A model generated the notes under the pieces. The model had not been told where the DNA came from. It saw only the letters and a list, made by a program, of their open reading frames with translations, and searched no databases. Of a stretch of 64,000 nt of DNA, positions 56,238 through 64,000 are shown piece after piece. The translations under genes were made by a program, and so were the position numbers. Location: assembly GCF_014653115.1 (NCBI RefSeq), contig NZ_BNAD01000003.1:248001-312000 (forward strand). The letters are read 5' to 3'. The DNA is from Nocardioides flavus (ex Wang et al. 2016). GTDB taxonomy: Bacteria; Actinomycetota; Actinomycetes; Propionibacteriales; Nocardioidaceae. Every line of letters starts with the position of its first letter. The stretch's first letter is position 1.

Positions 56238-58106
56238 ATGACCGCGACCGACCCCGACCCCGAGATCAGCCCCGACGTCCTGGCCGTTCGCGAGCAGTAC
56301 GAGGCGCGCATCCTCGGCCTGCACATGCCGGCCACCGTGCGCCAGGCGGCGGACAAGTACGGCGACCAGCCGGCGTTCTCGGACCGCTTCGACGTTCCCG
56401 AGGGCGCGACGTGGTCGACGATCAGCTGGGCCGAGACCTGGGAGCTGACCCAGCAGGTCGCCGCGGCGCTCATCGCGCTCGGCGTCGAGCGCGGCGACCC
56501 GGTGGCGATCATGGCCGCCAACCGGACCGCCCACACGCTCGCCGACTACGGCGCGATGACGGCGGCGGCAGTGCCGATGTCGATCTACAACACGCTCGCG
56601 CAGGACCAGGTCGCGTTCATCGCCGGTGAGTCGCGCCCCGTCGTCGTGGTGCTCGAGGACCACGACCGCTACCAGCGGTGGGAGAAGGCCCTCGACGAGG
56701 TCGACTCGATCCGCCACGTGGTGATGCTGGCCGACGCCGACCGCGTCGACGACGCACGCGCGATGACGTGGGAGGACTTCCTGGCCCACGGTCGCGACAC
56801 CAGCGGCGTCGAGGAGCGGATGGAGCGGATCACGCCCGACCTCCCCGCGACCTTCCTCTACACCTCCGGCACCACCGGCAACCCCAAGGGCGTGGTGCTC
56901 ACCCACCACAACGTCATGTACGAGGCGGTCTCCACCCTCGACGCCGCCGGCCTCCACGGCCCGCAGCGCACCATCAGCTACCTCCCGCTCGCCCACATCG
57001 CCGAGCGCGTCCTCGCGACGTACGCTCCCCCGTTCCTCGGCAGCCACGTGCACGCGATCCCCGACCCGGCGGGCCTCCTGGGCGCCCTCGGCGAGGTGCA
57101 CCCCACGGCGTTCTTCGGCGTGCCGCGGGTCTGGGAGAAGATCAAGACCGGCATCTCGGCCAAGCTCGCCGAGGACCCCGACCCGGCCAACCAGGAGCTG
57201 GTGACGAACGCGATGGCCGCGGGCCTGGCCTGGACGCAGGCCCACGAGTACGGCAACGAGATGACGCCCGAGGTCGAGGAGGCGTACAACAAGGCCGACG
57301 AGGCGATCCTCGGCTTCCTCCGGCTCCTGCTGGGCCTCGACCAGGTGCAGTGGGCCGCCAGCGCCGCGGCCCCGATGCCGCTCGAAGTCGCCAAGTTCAT
57401 GGGCGGGCTCGGCCTGCAGGTCTACGACGTGTATGGCATGACCGAGACCACCGGCGCCTTCACCTCCAACGGCCCCGGCGCCTTCAAGCTGGGCACCGTC
57501 GGCCGCCCCAACCCGGGCATCGAGGTCCGTCTCGCCGAGGACGGCGAGATCCTCTGCCGCGGGCCGGTGAACACCCCCGGCTACCACCTGCAGGAGCAGG
57601 CGACCCGCAACCTGATCGACGAGGACGGCTGGATCCACACCGGCGACATCGGCACTCTCGACGAGGACGGCTTCTACTCGATCATCGACCGCAAGAAGGA
57701 GCTGATCATCACCTCGTCGGGCAAGAACATCGCGCCCTCCAACATCGAGAACTACCTCAAGGAGTCGCCGATCATCGGCCACGCGATGGCGCTCGGCGAC
57801 GACCGGTCCTACGTCGTCGCGATCCTCACCCTCGACGGGGAGATCGCCCCGCTGGTCGCGGCGAAGATGGGCATCGAGTTCACCGACCTCGCCGACCTCT
57901 CCACCAAGGCGGAGATCCGGGCGATGGCGCAGGCCGCGGTCGACAAGGCCAACGAGCGCCTCTCGCGCCCTGAGCAGGTCAAGGCGTGGGAGCTGCTGGC
58001 CGACGAGTGGACGGCCGAGTCCGAGGAGCTCACCCCGACGCTCAAGCTCAAGCGCCGCGTGGTGAGGACCAAGTACGCCGACGTGGTCGACAAGCTCTAC
58101 GAGTGA
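56238..58106 (+). CDS. Long-chain fatty acid-CoA ligase
   Basis: A 622-residue AMP-forming synthetase that activates fatty acids to acyl-CoA. The AMP-binding loop is LYTSGTTGNPKGVVLTH (near 210). Others are YDVYGMTETTGAF (near 398), HTGDIGTLDEDGF, and the hinge/lysine region DRKKELIITSSGKNIAPSNIE. These fit FadD15-type ligases. GAGGAGCCGAGG precedes the ATG at 56238. The stop overlaps the next gene (GTGA). Together with the lipase and acyl-CoA dehydrogenase it suggests lipid use. Confidence 0.95.
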   Translation: MTATDPDPEISPDVLAVREQYEARILGLHMPATVRQAADKYGDQPAFSDRFDVPEGATWSTISWAETWELTQQVAAALIALGVERGDPVAIMAANRTAHTLADYGAMTAAAVPMSIYNTLAQDQVAFIAGESRPVVVVLEDHDRYQRWEKALDEVDSIRHVVMLADADRVDDARAMTWEDFLAHGRDTSGVEERMERITPDLPATFLYTSGTTGNPKGVVLTHHNVMYEAVSTLDAAGLHGPQRTISYLPLAHIAERVLATYAPPFLGSHVHAIPDPAGLLGALGEVHPTAFFGVPRVWEKIKTGISAKLAEDPDPANQELVTNAMAAGLAWTQAHEYGNEMTPEVEEAYNKADEAILGFLRLLLGLDQVQWAASAAAPMPLEVAKFMGGLGLQVYDVYGMTETTGAFTSNGPGAFKLGTVGRPNPGIEVRLAEDGEILCRGPVNTPGYHLQEQATRNLIDEDGWIHTGDIGTLDEDGFYSIIDRKKELIITSSGKNIAPSNIENYLKESPIIGHAMALGDDRSYVVAILTLDGEIAPLVAAKMGIEFTDLADLSTKAEIRAMAQAAVDKANERLSRPEQVKAWELLADEWTAESEELTPTLKLKRRVVRTKYADVVDKLYE

Positions 58107-58957
58107 TCTCCGACGCTCCGCCGGTCCACGTCTTCGACGTCCAGGCCCACCGCGGCGGCGCCGGGCTCTGGCCGGAGAACACCCTCGAGGCGTTCGGCCG
58201 CGCCCTCGCGCTGGGGGTCTCCACGCTCGAGCTCGACGTGCACCTGACCGCCGAGGACGACGTCGTGGTCGCCCACGACCCGGCGCTGGCCGACGCCCGC
58301 CGGATCCGCGAGCTCACCCGCGCCGACCTGCCGCCGTCGATGCCGTTGCTGAGGCAGGTCGCGGCGCTGCTCGACGAGCGGGGCGCCGACCCGGTGCGGG
58401 TCAACCTCGAGATCAAGTACGACGCGCTGGACGCGAGCGGCCTGACGTCGCGCGAGGCGTTCGTGGCCCGCGTGGTCGATGCGCTGCGGATCGACCGGCT
58501 CGTGGGGCGTACGAGCATCCAGTGCTTCGACTGGGGCGTGCTGGACCGCGTGGGCGACGCCGAGCCGGCCCTGGCCCGCAACGTCCTCGTGTCGCCGAAG
58601 TACCTCCGGGACACCGTCGACGGACCCTCGCCGTGGTTCGGCGGCCTCCCCGTCGACGAGGACGACGTGGCCGGCAGCGCTGCCGCCCACGGCTTCACCG
58701 CGATCTCGCCGATCCACGGGTCGCCCTACACCGCCGGCGTGGACGACCCCGACTACCGCCCGTACGCGACCGCCGCGCTCGTCGACGCGGCGCACGCCGC
58801 GGGGCTCGCCGTGATCCCGTACGTCGTGGACGACCGGCCCACCATGCGCCACCTGGTGCGGCTCGGGGTCGACGGGCTCATCACCAACCGCCCCGACCGG
58901 CTGCGGGAGGTCCTCGCCGCCGACGGAATCGACCTGCCGCCGTCGTTCCCGGGCTAG
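58103..58957 (+). CDS. Glycerophosphodiester phosphodiesterase, third copy
   Basis: A 284-residue cytoplasmic GDPD with QAHRGGAGLWPENTLEAF, STLELDVHLTAEDDVVVAHDPAL and the C-terminal GVDGLITNRPDRL. It is more distant from the two tandem copies near 37-39 kb than they are from each other. The GTG start overlaps the ligase stop by four bases, so lipid head-group hydrolysis and fatty acid activation are translationally coupled. That pairing suggests recycling of phospholipid breakdown products. Confidence 0.9.
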   Translation: MISDAPPVHVFDVQAHRGGAGLWPENTLEAFGRALALGVSTLELDVHLTAEDDVVVAHDPALADARRIRELTRADLPPSMPLLRQVAALLDERGADPVRVNLEIKYDALDASGLTSREAFVARVVDALRIDRLVGRTSIQCFDWGVLDRVGDAEPALARNVLVSPKYLRDTVDGPSPWFGGLPVDEDDVAGSAAAHGFTAISPIHGSPYTAGVDDPDYRPYATAALVDAAHAAGLAVIPYVVDDRPTMRHLVRLGVDGLITNRPDRLREVLAADGIDLPPSFPG

Positions 58958-58997
58958 GCCGGAGCAACCTCGCGGTCGTGCGCGACGTCTTCCGGAC

Positions 58998-60065
58998 ATG
59001 CTGACCTTCTCTCGGAGCCTCCTCCCCGCCACCGCGCTCGCCGTCGCGGCCGGCCTCGCTGCGACCACGCCCCCGTCGACCGCCGACTCACCGCACGACG
59101 GCGGGGCGACGTCCCGCACCGTCCTCGACGTCCGGGGCCTCGACCTGGGCGAGCCGCCCGCCGTCGCGTGGAGCGAGCGACGGTCGGGCAGGACCGTCAT
59201 CCACGGCACCGACGGCACGACGACGCCCGCCCCGAACCGTCTCTCCGAGATCGCCCCGATGGGCTCGGGCCACGTCATCCAGACGTACGGCGCGGGCGGA
59301 TCCAGGACCCGGTGGATCGCAGCCGACGGGACGCCGGGGCGCCGCGAGTGGCGCACCGGCCACGGGCTGGCCGTGTCCCCGCTGGGCAGGGTGGTCGCGT
59401 TCGCCGGCCGAGCCGGCAAGGTGTGGACCATCGACCACGAGGGCGACCGGGTCCTCCGGTTCAACCCGGTGCCGGTCACCGGCACCGCCCACGCGGTCGC
59501 CGTCTCGGGCGAGAACTGCAAGGAGGGAGAGGGCGACCCCGGCCTCGGCTGCTCGATCGCCGTCAACGGCCCGCGCCGCGCCTTCTACACGACCTCCCAC
59601 GGCATCGTCGACAGCGTGCCGTTCCTGCGGCAGGTCTCGACCGGTCGCGGCCGCTGGCTCGGCGGCATCACGTCCCTCAGCGACTTCGGCTCGTGCAGCG
59701 CCCTCCTGCGGTCGTCGCAGGTCCGCTGGCGCACCTGCGACAACCAGCTCTCCGACATCTCCCCGGACCGCCGGCACGTCCTGGGCACCCCGGCGTACGC
59801 CGACGGGTTCGGCCCGACCGCCCTCGCCGTCCTCGCGACCTCGGACGGCAAGCCGGTCCACAGCTTCACCAGCGCACGCGACGGCCGCTCGGCGACGTAC
59901 TTCGACGAGGTCTGGGAGGACCCCGAGCACGTGCTCGTCGTGACCTTCCAGGCCGACCGCTGGGCCGTCGTGCGCCTCGGCGTCGACGGGTCGATGGAGT
60001 ACGCCGTGGCGCCGCGCCGCGGATCGATGGACATGTCGAGCCCGTTCCAGCTCCAGACGCGCTGA
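58998..60065 (+). CDS. Secreted protein of unknown function
   Basis: A 355-residue protein with a signal peptide (MLTFSRSLLPATALAVAAGLAATT, cleavage near 30). The mature part has repeated short motifs such as RWIAADGTPG, VWTIDHEGDRV and VVRLGVDGSMEYAV that suggest a beta-propeller, and paired cysteines near 174-186 and 233-247. I recognise no named family. It stands between the phosphodiesterase and the convergent map gene. The role is unknown. Confidence 0.7.
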   Translation: MLTFSRSLLPATALAVAAGLAATTPPSTADSPHDGGATSRTVLDVRGLDLGEPPAVAWSERRSGRTVIHGTDGTTTPAPNRLSEIAPMGSGHVIQTYGAGGSRTRWIAADGTPGRREWRTGHGLAVSPLGRVVAFAGRAGKVWTIDHEGDRVLRFNPVPVTGTAHAVAVSGENCKEGEGDPGLGCSIAVNGPRRAFYTTSHGIVDSVPFLRQVSTGRGRWLGGITSLSDFGSCSALLRSSQVRWRTCDNQLSDISPDRRHVLGTPAYADGFGPTALAVLATSDGKPVHSFTSARDGRSATYFDEVWEDPEHVLVVTFQADRWAVVRLGVDGSMEYAVAPRRGSMDMSSPFQLQTR

Positions 60066-60069
60066 GTCG

Positions 60070-60843
60070 CTAGCGCGAGGGCAGCGTGAGGACCTCTGCC
60101 CCGTCCTCGGTGACCGCGATGGTGTGCTCGCTGTGGGCCGTACGGCACCCGGTCGCGCTGCGCAGCGTCCAGCCGTCCGCGTCGGTGACCAGCTCGTCGG
60201 TGTCCGTCATGACCCACGGCTCGAGCGCGAGCAGGAGGCCGGGGCGCAGCTTGTAGCCCCGACCGGGACGGCCGCCGTTGGACACGTGGGGATCCTGGTG
60301 CATCGTCGTGCCGATGCCGTGGCCGCCGAACTGCATGTTGATCCGGTAGCCGGCGTCGGTGAGCACGGTGCCGATGGCGTGGGACAGGTCGCCGATGCGG
60401 GCGCCGGGGCCGGCAGCCGCGATGCCGGCGGCGAGCGCACGCTCGGTGGTCTCGATGAGGCGGACGCTCTCGGCGGGACGGCTCTCCCCCACGACGAAGC
60501 TGATCGCGGAGTCGGCGGCGATGCCCTCCAGGCGCACCGCCAGGTCCAGGGTCAGCAGGTCGCCGTCCTCCAGGCGCTGGTCGCGCGGGCGCCCGTGCAG
60601 CACGGCGTCGTTGACGGCCGTGCAGACGTAGTGCCCGAAGGGACCGCGACCGAACGACGGGGCGTAGTCGACGTAGCAGGACTCCGCCCCGGCGTCGCGG
60701 ATCATCTCCGCGGTCCACCGGTCGAGGTCGAGCAGGTTGGTGCCCACCACACTGCGCTCGCGGAGCGAGGCGAGGATGTCGGCGACGAGCGCGCCGGTGC
60801 GGCGGGCGCGGTCGACCTGGGCGGGAGTGAGGATCTCGATCAT
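60070..60843 (-). CDS. map: Type I methionine aminopeptidase
   Basis: A 257-residue metalloprotease that removes the initiator Met from new proteins. The five metal ligands are the two Asp in LTLDLAVRLEGIAADSA, the His in GHGIGTTMHQDP, and Glu in LALEPW and SEHTIAVTE. Length is that of the short type I form. The ATG overlaps the upstream lipoprotein stop (ATGA), an unusual partner for map. It is probably a second copy, since the usual map sits in the ribosomal protein cluster. Confidence 0.93.
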   Translation of the reverse strand: MIEILTPAQVDRARRTGALVADILASLRERSVVGTNLLDLDRWTAEMIRDAGAESCYVDYAPSFGRGPFGHYVCTAVNDAVLHGRPRDQRLEDGDLLTLDLAVRLEGIAADSAISFVVGESRPAESVRLIETTERALAAGIAAAGPGARIGDLSHAIGTVLTDAGYRINMQFGGHGIGTTMHQDPHVSNGGRPGRGYKLRPGLLLALEPWVMTDTDELVTDADGWTLRSATGCRTAHSEHTIAVTEDGAEVLTLPSR

Positions 60844-61553
60844 CGCAACCCCAGTCTGGTGCATCGCTTCTCGGTCTGCCCGCTGCACAGGTCGTCGAGG
60901 TGGACGACCTCCTGGGCCACCAGCACCGAGGTGAGCGAGTCGATGGTGACCTCCTGGTGGCGGTAGAGCCAGGACTCGACGCCGTCGACGACCTCGCCGC
61001 CCTCCGCGGGCACGTCGGCGAGGAACGCCACGGCGACGTCGGCGGCGCGCTCGCTCATCGCGTGGGTGGGGACGAAGGTCATCGACTCCTCCCGCCCGAG
61101 CAGGACGGCGCGCGCAGCCTCCAGGTCGGACCCGTCCTGGCGGGGGACGGTGCCGTCCTCCAGCCCGACGTACCGCTCGGATCCCGGCACGAGCTCGCCG
61201 AGCGAGACCACCGGCAGGCCGCTGCCCGTGAGCGTGCCGAGGTCGCCGGGCTCGACCGGCACCACGACGACGACGTCGGCGGAGCGCGCCTCGGCCTGGC
61301 GGGCCTGGCTCTTCTGGGTGTCCGCGTCGCCCTCGGCGTCGTAGACCCGCACCCGGCACTGATCGCAGGTCGCCTCCACCCGCTCGGTGAAGGCGTCGAC
61401 GTCGACGGCGCGCGAGGACGGGTCAGTGCCGTCGGCGACGAGGAGGGCGACGGTGGGCTCGTCGGCGGCGCACGACGACAGCAGCGGCGCAGCGGCCAGC
61501 GCGACGGCGAGCGCGACGGCCGGGGACCGGAGGAGGGAGCGGGCGCGGAGCAT
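60840..61553 (-). CDS. Shortened XylF-like substrate-binding lipoprotein
   Basis: A 237-residue lipoprotein (lipobox LLSSC, Cys28). The mature part resembles sugar-binding proteins of the XylF/ChvE type: VALLVADGTDPSSRAVDVDAF, VEATCDQCRVRVYDAEGDADTQKSQARQAEA and VVVVPVEP. It is about 120 residues shorter than XylF, and no ABC permease or ATPase gene follows. It may be a sensor or remnant. TAACCT seven bases upstream and no ribosome site suggest a leaderless start. It is divergent from xylB. Confidence 0.78.
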   Translation of the reverse strand: MLRARSLLRSPAVALAVALAAAPLLSSCAADEPTVALLVADGTDPSSRAVDVDAFTERVEATCDQCRVRVYDAEGDADTQKSQARQAEARSADVVVVVPVEPGDLGTLTGSGLPVVSLGELVPGSERYVGLEDGTVPRQDGSDLEAARAVLLGREESMTFVPTHAMSERAADVAVAFLADVPAEGGEVVDGVESWLYRHQEVTIDSLTSVLVAQEVVHLDDLCSGQTEKRCTRLGLR

Positions 61554-61560
61554 CGCGAGG

Positions 61561-61566
61561 AGGTTA
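61561..61566 (-). promoter_or_regulatory. Probable -10 hexamer of the XylF-like gene
   Basis: TAACCT on the minus strand, seven bases before the ATG at 61553. Confidence 0.4.
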
Positions 61567-61603
61567 TCGAGCCGGGGACTCGGAACGTCATCCGGCAGGG
61601 GCG

Positions 61604-61633
61604 TTGACTTTAGTTCGAGTGTCGTACTAAATA
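61604..61633 (+). promoter_or_regulatory. Promoter and ROK/XylR-type operator of xylBA
   Basis: TTTAGT (61609-61614) and ACTAAA (61626-61631) are the outer arms of a 23-base palindrome, with CGA/TCG inner arms and two mismatched pairs. TTGACT (61604-61609) and TAAATA (61628-61633) with an 18-base spacer make a promoter that the operator covers. The predicted start is near the GTG at 61639. ROK-family XylR repressors bind similar TTAGT...ACTAA sites. Confidence 0.7.
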
Positions 61634-61638
61634 GGGGT

Positions 61639-63027
61639 GTGACCCTCGTGCTCGGCATCGACTCCTCCACCCAGTCGACCAAGGCCCTCCTCGTCGACGC
61701 CGACGAGGGCACGGTCGTGGCGCGCCGGACGGCCCCCCACCCCGCCGGCACCGAGGTCGACCCCGCCGCGTGGCTGCACGCCGTCGACGAGGCGACCGAC
61801 GGCCTGCTCGAGCGTGCCGACGCCGTCTCCGTCGCCGGCCAGCAGCACGGCATGGTCGCCGTCGACCGGACCGGCACACCGGTGCGCGACGCACTGCTGT
61901 GGAACGACACCCGCTCCGCCGACGCCGCGCGCGACCTCGTCGCCGAGATGGGCGGCCCGCAGGCCTGCGCCGACGCGGTCGGCAGCGTCCTGGTCGCCTC
62001 CTTCACCTCCGCCAAGCTGCGCTGGCTGCGCGACCACGAGCCCGACCACGCGGCGCGCGTGCGAGCCGTACGCCTCCCCCACGACCACGTCTCGCTGCAC
62101 CTCAGCACGCCCGGCACCGAGACGTTCACCGACCGGGGCGACGCCTCCGGCACCGGCTACTTCTCCGCACCCGACGACGCCTGGCGCCCCGACCTCGCGG
62201 CGCTGGCCCTCGGCCACGAGGTCGACCTGCCGCGCCTGGTCGCGCCCGGAGCGGTCGCCGCCGAGACCACGCACGGCGCCGTCGTCGCCGGCGGCACCGG
62301 CGACAACATGGGCGCCGCCCTCGGCATGGCGCTCGGCCCCGGCGACCTGCTGGTCTCGGTCGGCACCTCGGGCGTCGCGTCGATGATCAGCCCGTCCCCG
62401 GTCGCCGACGGCACCGGCGTCGTCACCGGCTTCGCCGACGCGGCGGGCGGCTACCTGCCGATGGTCACCACCCTCAACGCCGCCGGCATCCTCGACCTCC
62501 AGGCCCGCTGGCTCGGGGTCGACCACGACGGCCTCGCCGAGCTCGCCCTGGCGTCCACCCCCGGCGCGGGCGGGGTGACCCTGCTCCCCTACTACGGCGG
62601 GGAGCGCTCGCCCGACCGCCCCGGCGCCGTGGGCACGTGGACCGGCCTGACGCCGGCCACCACGCGCGCCGACCTCGCCCGCGCGGCGTACGAGGCCCTG
62701 CTCTGCTCGCTCGCCGACGCCGTCGACCGCCTGGTCGCCACCACCGGGCAGGAGCCGCGGCGCCTGCTGATGGTGGGCGGCGCGACGAGGAGCACCGCCC
62801 TGCAGGCACTGGCCCCGGCGGTCCTCGGCCGCGAGGTCGTGCTGCCACCGGAGGGCGAGTACGTCGCGCTCGGCGCCGCACGCCAGGCCGCCTGGGCCCT
62901 GGCCGGGACCGCTGAGCCGCCCACCTGGCCCGAGCCGCCGGGCACCGTGCTGCGCGCCGAGCCCACCCCCCACGTCCGCGAGGCGTACGCCGGCCTGCGC
63001 GAGCGCACCGCCCCCTGGACCCCCTGA
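61639..63027 (+). CDS. xylB: Xylulokinase
   Basis: A 462-residue FGGY-family kinase that phosphorylates D-xylulose to xylulose-5-phosphate. The N-terminal GIDSSTQSTKALLVDAD, the QQHGMVAVD loop near 75, LLWNDTRS, GTGDNMGAALGMAL near 215 and the C-terminal LLMVGGATRSTALQALAP are all present. GTG 61639 gives the family start VTLVLGIDSST. It is the first gene of xylBA, 33 bases ahead of xylA. Confidence 0.95.
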   Translation: MTLVLGIDSSTQSTKALLVDADEGTVVARRTAPHPAGTEVDPAAWLHAVDEATDGLLERADAVSVAGQQHGMVAVDRTGTPVRDALLWNDTRSADAARDLVAEMGGPQACADAVGSVLVASFTSAKLRWLRDHEPDHAARVRAVRLPHDHVSLHLSTPGTETFTDRGDASGTGYFSAPDDAWRPDLAALALGHEVDLPRLVAPGAVAAETTHGAVVAGGTGDNMGAALGMALGPGDLLVSVGTSGVASMISPSPVADGTGVVTGFADAAGGYLPMVTTLNAAGILDLQARWLGVDHDGLAELALASTPGAGGVTLLPYYGGERSPDRPGAVGTWTGLTPATTRADLARAAYEALLCSLADAVDRLVATTGQEPRRLLMVGGATRSTALQALAPAVLGREVVLPPEGEYVALGAARQAAWALAGTAEPPTWPEPPGTVLRAEPTPHVREAYAGLRERTAPWTP

Positions 63028-63060
63028 CCCACCCCAGCTCCTGCAACGGAAGGCACCTCG

Positions 63061-64000
63061 ATGGCCACCCAGATCCCCACCCCGACCCCCGATGACAAGT
63101 TCTCCTTCGGCCTCTGGACCGTCGGCTGGCAGGGCGTCGACCCCTTCGGCGGCGCCACCCGGCCGCAGATGGACACCGTCCACGCCCTGGAGAAGCTCGC
63201 TGAGCTCGGCGCCTACGGCGTGAACTTCCACGACGACGACGTCATCCCCTTCGGCAGCGACGACGCGACCCGCGACAAGATCATCGCCCGCTTCCGGCAG
63301 GGCCTCGACGACACCGGCCTGGTGGTCACCACCGCCACGACCAACCTCTTCAGCCACCCGGTCTTCAAGGCCGGCGCCTTCACCAACAACGACCGCGACG
63401 TGCGCCGCTTCGCGCTGCGCAAGGTGATGCGCAACATCGACCTCGCCGCCTCGCTCGGCGCGAAGGTCTACGTCGCGTGGGGCGGGCGCGAGGGCGCGGA
63501 GTACGGCGCCTCGCAGGACACCCGCGTCGCCCTCGACCGCATGAAGGAGGCCTTCGACGTCCTCGGCGACTACGTGACCGACCACGGCTACGACCTGCGC
63601 TTCGCGATCGAGCCCAAGCCCAACGAGCCTCGCGGCGACATCCTCCTCCCGACGATCGGGCACGCCCTGGCCTTCATCGAGCGCCTGGAGCGCCCCGAGC
63701 TGGTCGGCGTGAACCCGGAGATCGGCCACGAGGAGATGGCCGGCATGAACGCGGCCGCCGGCTACGCGCAGGCGATCTGGGCCGGCAAGCTCTTCCACAT
63801 CGACCTCAACGGCCAGAACGGCCCGAAGTACGACCAGGACCTGCGCTTCGGCGCCGGCAACGTGCGCGGCGCCTTCTGGGTCGTCGACGCGCTGCTCGAG
63901 GGCGGCTACGACGGGCCGGTCCACTTCGACTACAAGCCCGCGCGCACCGACGACGAGGACGGCGTGTGGGTCTCGGCCGCGGCCAACATGCGCAACTACC
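63061..64000 (+). CDS. xylA: Xylose isomerase (C-terminus outside window)
   Basis: The first 313 residues of an actinobacterial class I xylose isomerase, which converts D-xylose to D-xylulose for XylB. The start [22 protein letters not shown], the catalytic His in [12 protein letters not shown] (near 54), the metal ligand Glu in [21 protein letters not shown], and [11 protein letters not shown] are intact. GGAAGG precedes the ATG. The full protein should be about 395 residues, so roughly 80 are missing at the window end. Confidence 0.96.
   Translation, partial: MATQIPTPTPDDKFSFGLWTVGWQGVDPFGGATRPQMDTVHALEKLAELGAYGVNFHDDDVIPFGSDDATRDKIIARFRQGLDDTGLVVTTATTNLFSHPVFKAGAFTNNDRDVRRFALRKVMRNIDLAASLGAKVYVAWGGREGAEYGASQDTRVALDRMKEAFDVLGDYVTDHGYDLRFAIEPKPNEPRGDILLPTIGHALAFIERLERPELVGVNPEIGHEEMAGMNAAAGYAQAIWAGKLFHIDLNGQNGPKYDQDLRFGAGNVRGAFWVVDALLEGGYDGPVHFDYKPARTDDEDGVWVSAAANMRNY

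Overview
The window looks like a chromosomal segment of a high-GC Gram-positive actinomycete, most likely Nocardioides or a close relative in the Nocardioidaceae. The evidence is very high GC with G/C-ending codons, a monomeric NADP isocitrate dehydrogenase, F420-type enzymes, a SARP regulator, a DUF222-HNH gene, and the conserved actinobacterial order pcrA - M23 peptidase - sucC - sucD - perM - purN - purH - folD - DUF3017 - mdh. I see no rRNA, tRNA, insertion sequence or CRISPR array. No stretch above 300 bases lacks a gene. Placement in a genus is inference.

Region by region. 1-4.9 kb: a 2'-5' RNA ligase-like gene and trpS, a secreted lipase behind two CRP-type sites, and an ECF sigma factor with a membrane partner carrying Asp boxes. 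5-12.4 kb: an MFS exporter, a DUF6498 membrane protein, icd, an aquaporin with a long Gln/Pro/Gly tail, a lipoprotein and mdh. 12.4-18.5 kb (minus strand): DUF3017, folD, purH behind a ZTP riboswitch, purN, a YibE/F protein and perM. 18.6-21.9 kb: an ECF-sigma-like domain fused to a membrane helix and an exported domain, followed by a lipoprotein with an internal duplication. These two genes sit inside the conserved housekeeping block. 22-31.4 kb: sucD, sucC, photolyase, M23 peptidase, pcrA, a universal stress protein and an amino-acid permease.

31.5-35.2 kb: a PspC-type histidine kinase and LuxR regulator divergent from a PspC/LiaF-like protein, resembling the EsrISR envelope-stress system of Corynebacterium. 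35.2-39.7 kb: a class V aminotransferase, two glycerophosphodiester phosphodiesterases (one exported, one not) and a YbaK protein. 39.7-45 kb: the most unusual locus. A 1411-residue SARP-STAND-WD40 protein with one membrane helix is flanked by small exported proteins. Both flanks carry GCGGTATC-like direct repeats in exact 11-base phase and share leader sequence. 45-48.1 kb: an F420-type oxidoreductase, an MpaB oxygenase and an acyl-CoA dehydrogenase under a palindromic operator.

48.1-56.1 kb: small conserved genes, a RecQ helicase, two FAD oxidoreductases, two HNH nucleases and a phosphoesterase. 56.2-64 kb: a long-chain acyl-CoA ligase with a CRP-like site and a coupled phosphodiesterase, a secreted protein, map, a shortened XylF-like lipoprotein, and the xylose genes xylB and xylA (xylA runs off the end) behind a ROK/XylR-like palindrome. 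Many genes have a TAnnnT hexamer 6-7 bases before the start codon, which suggests leaderless transcription is common here.
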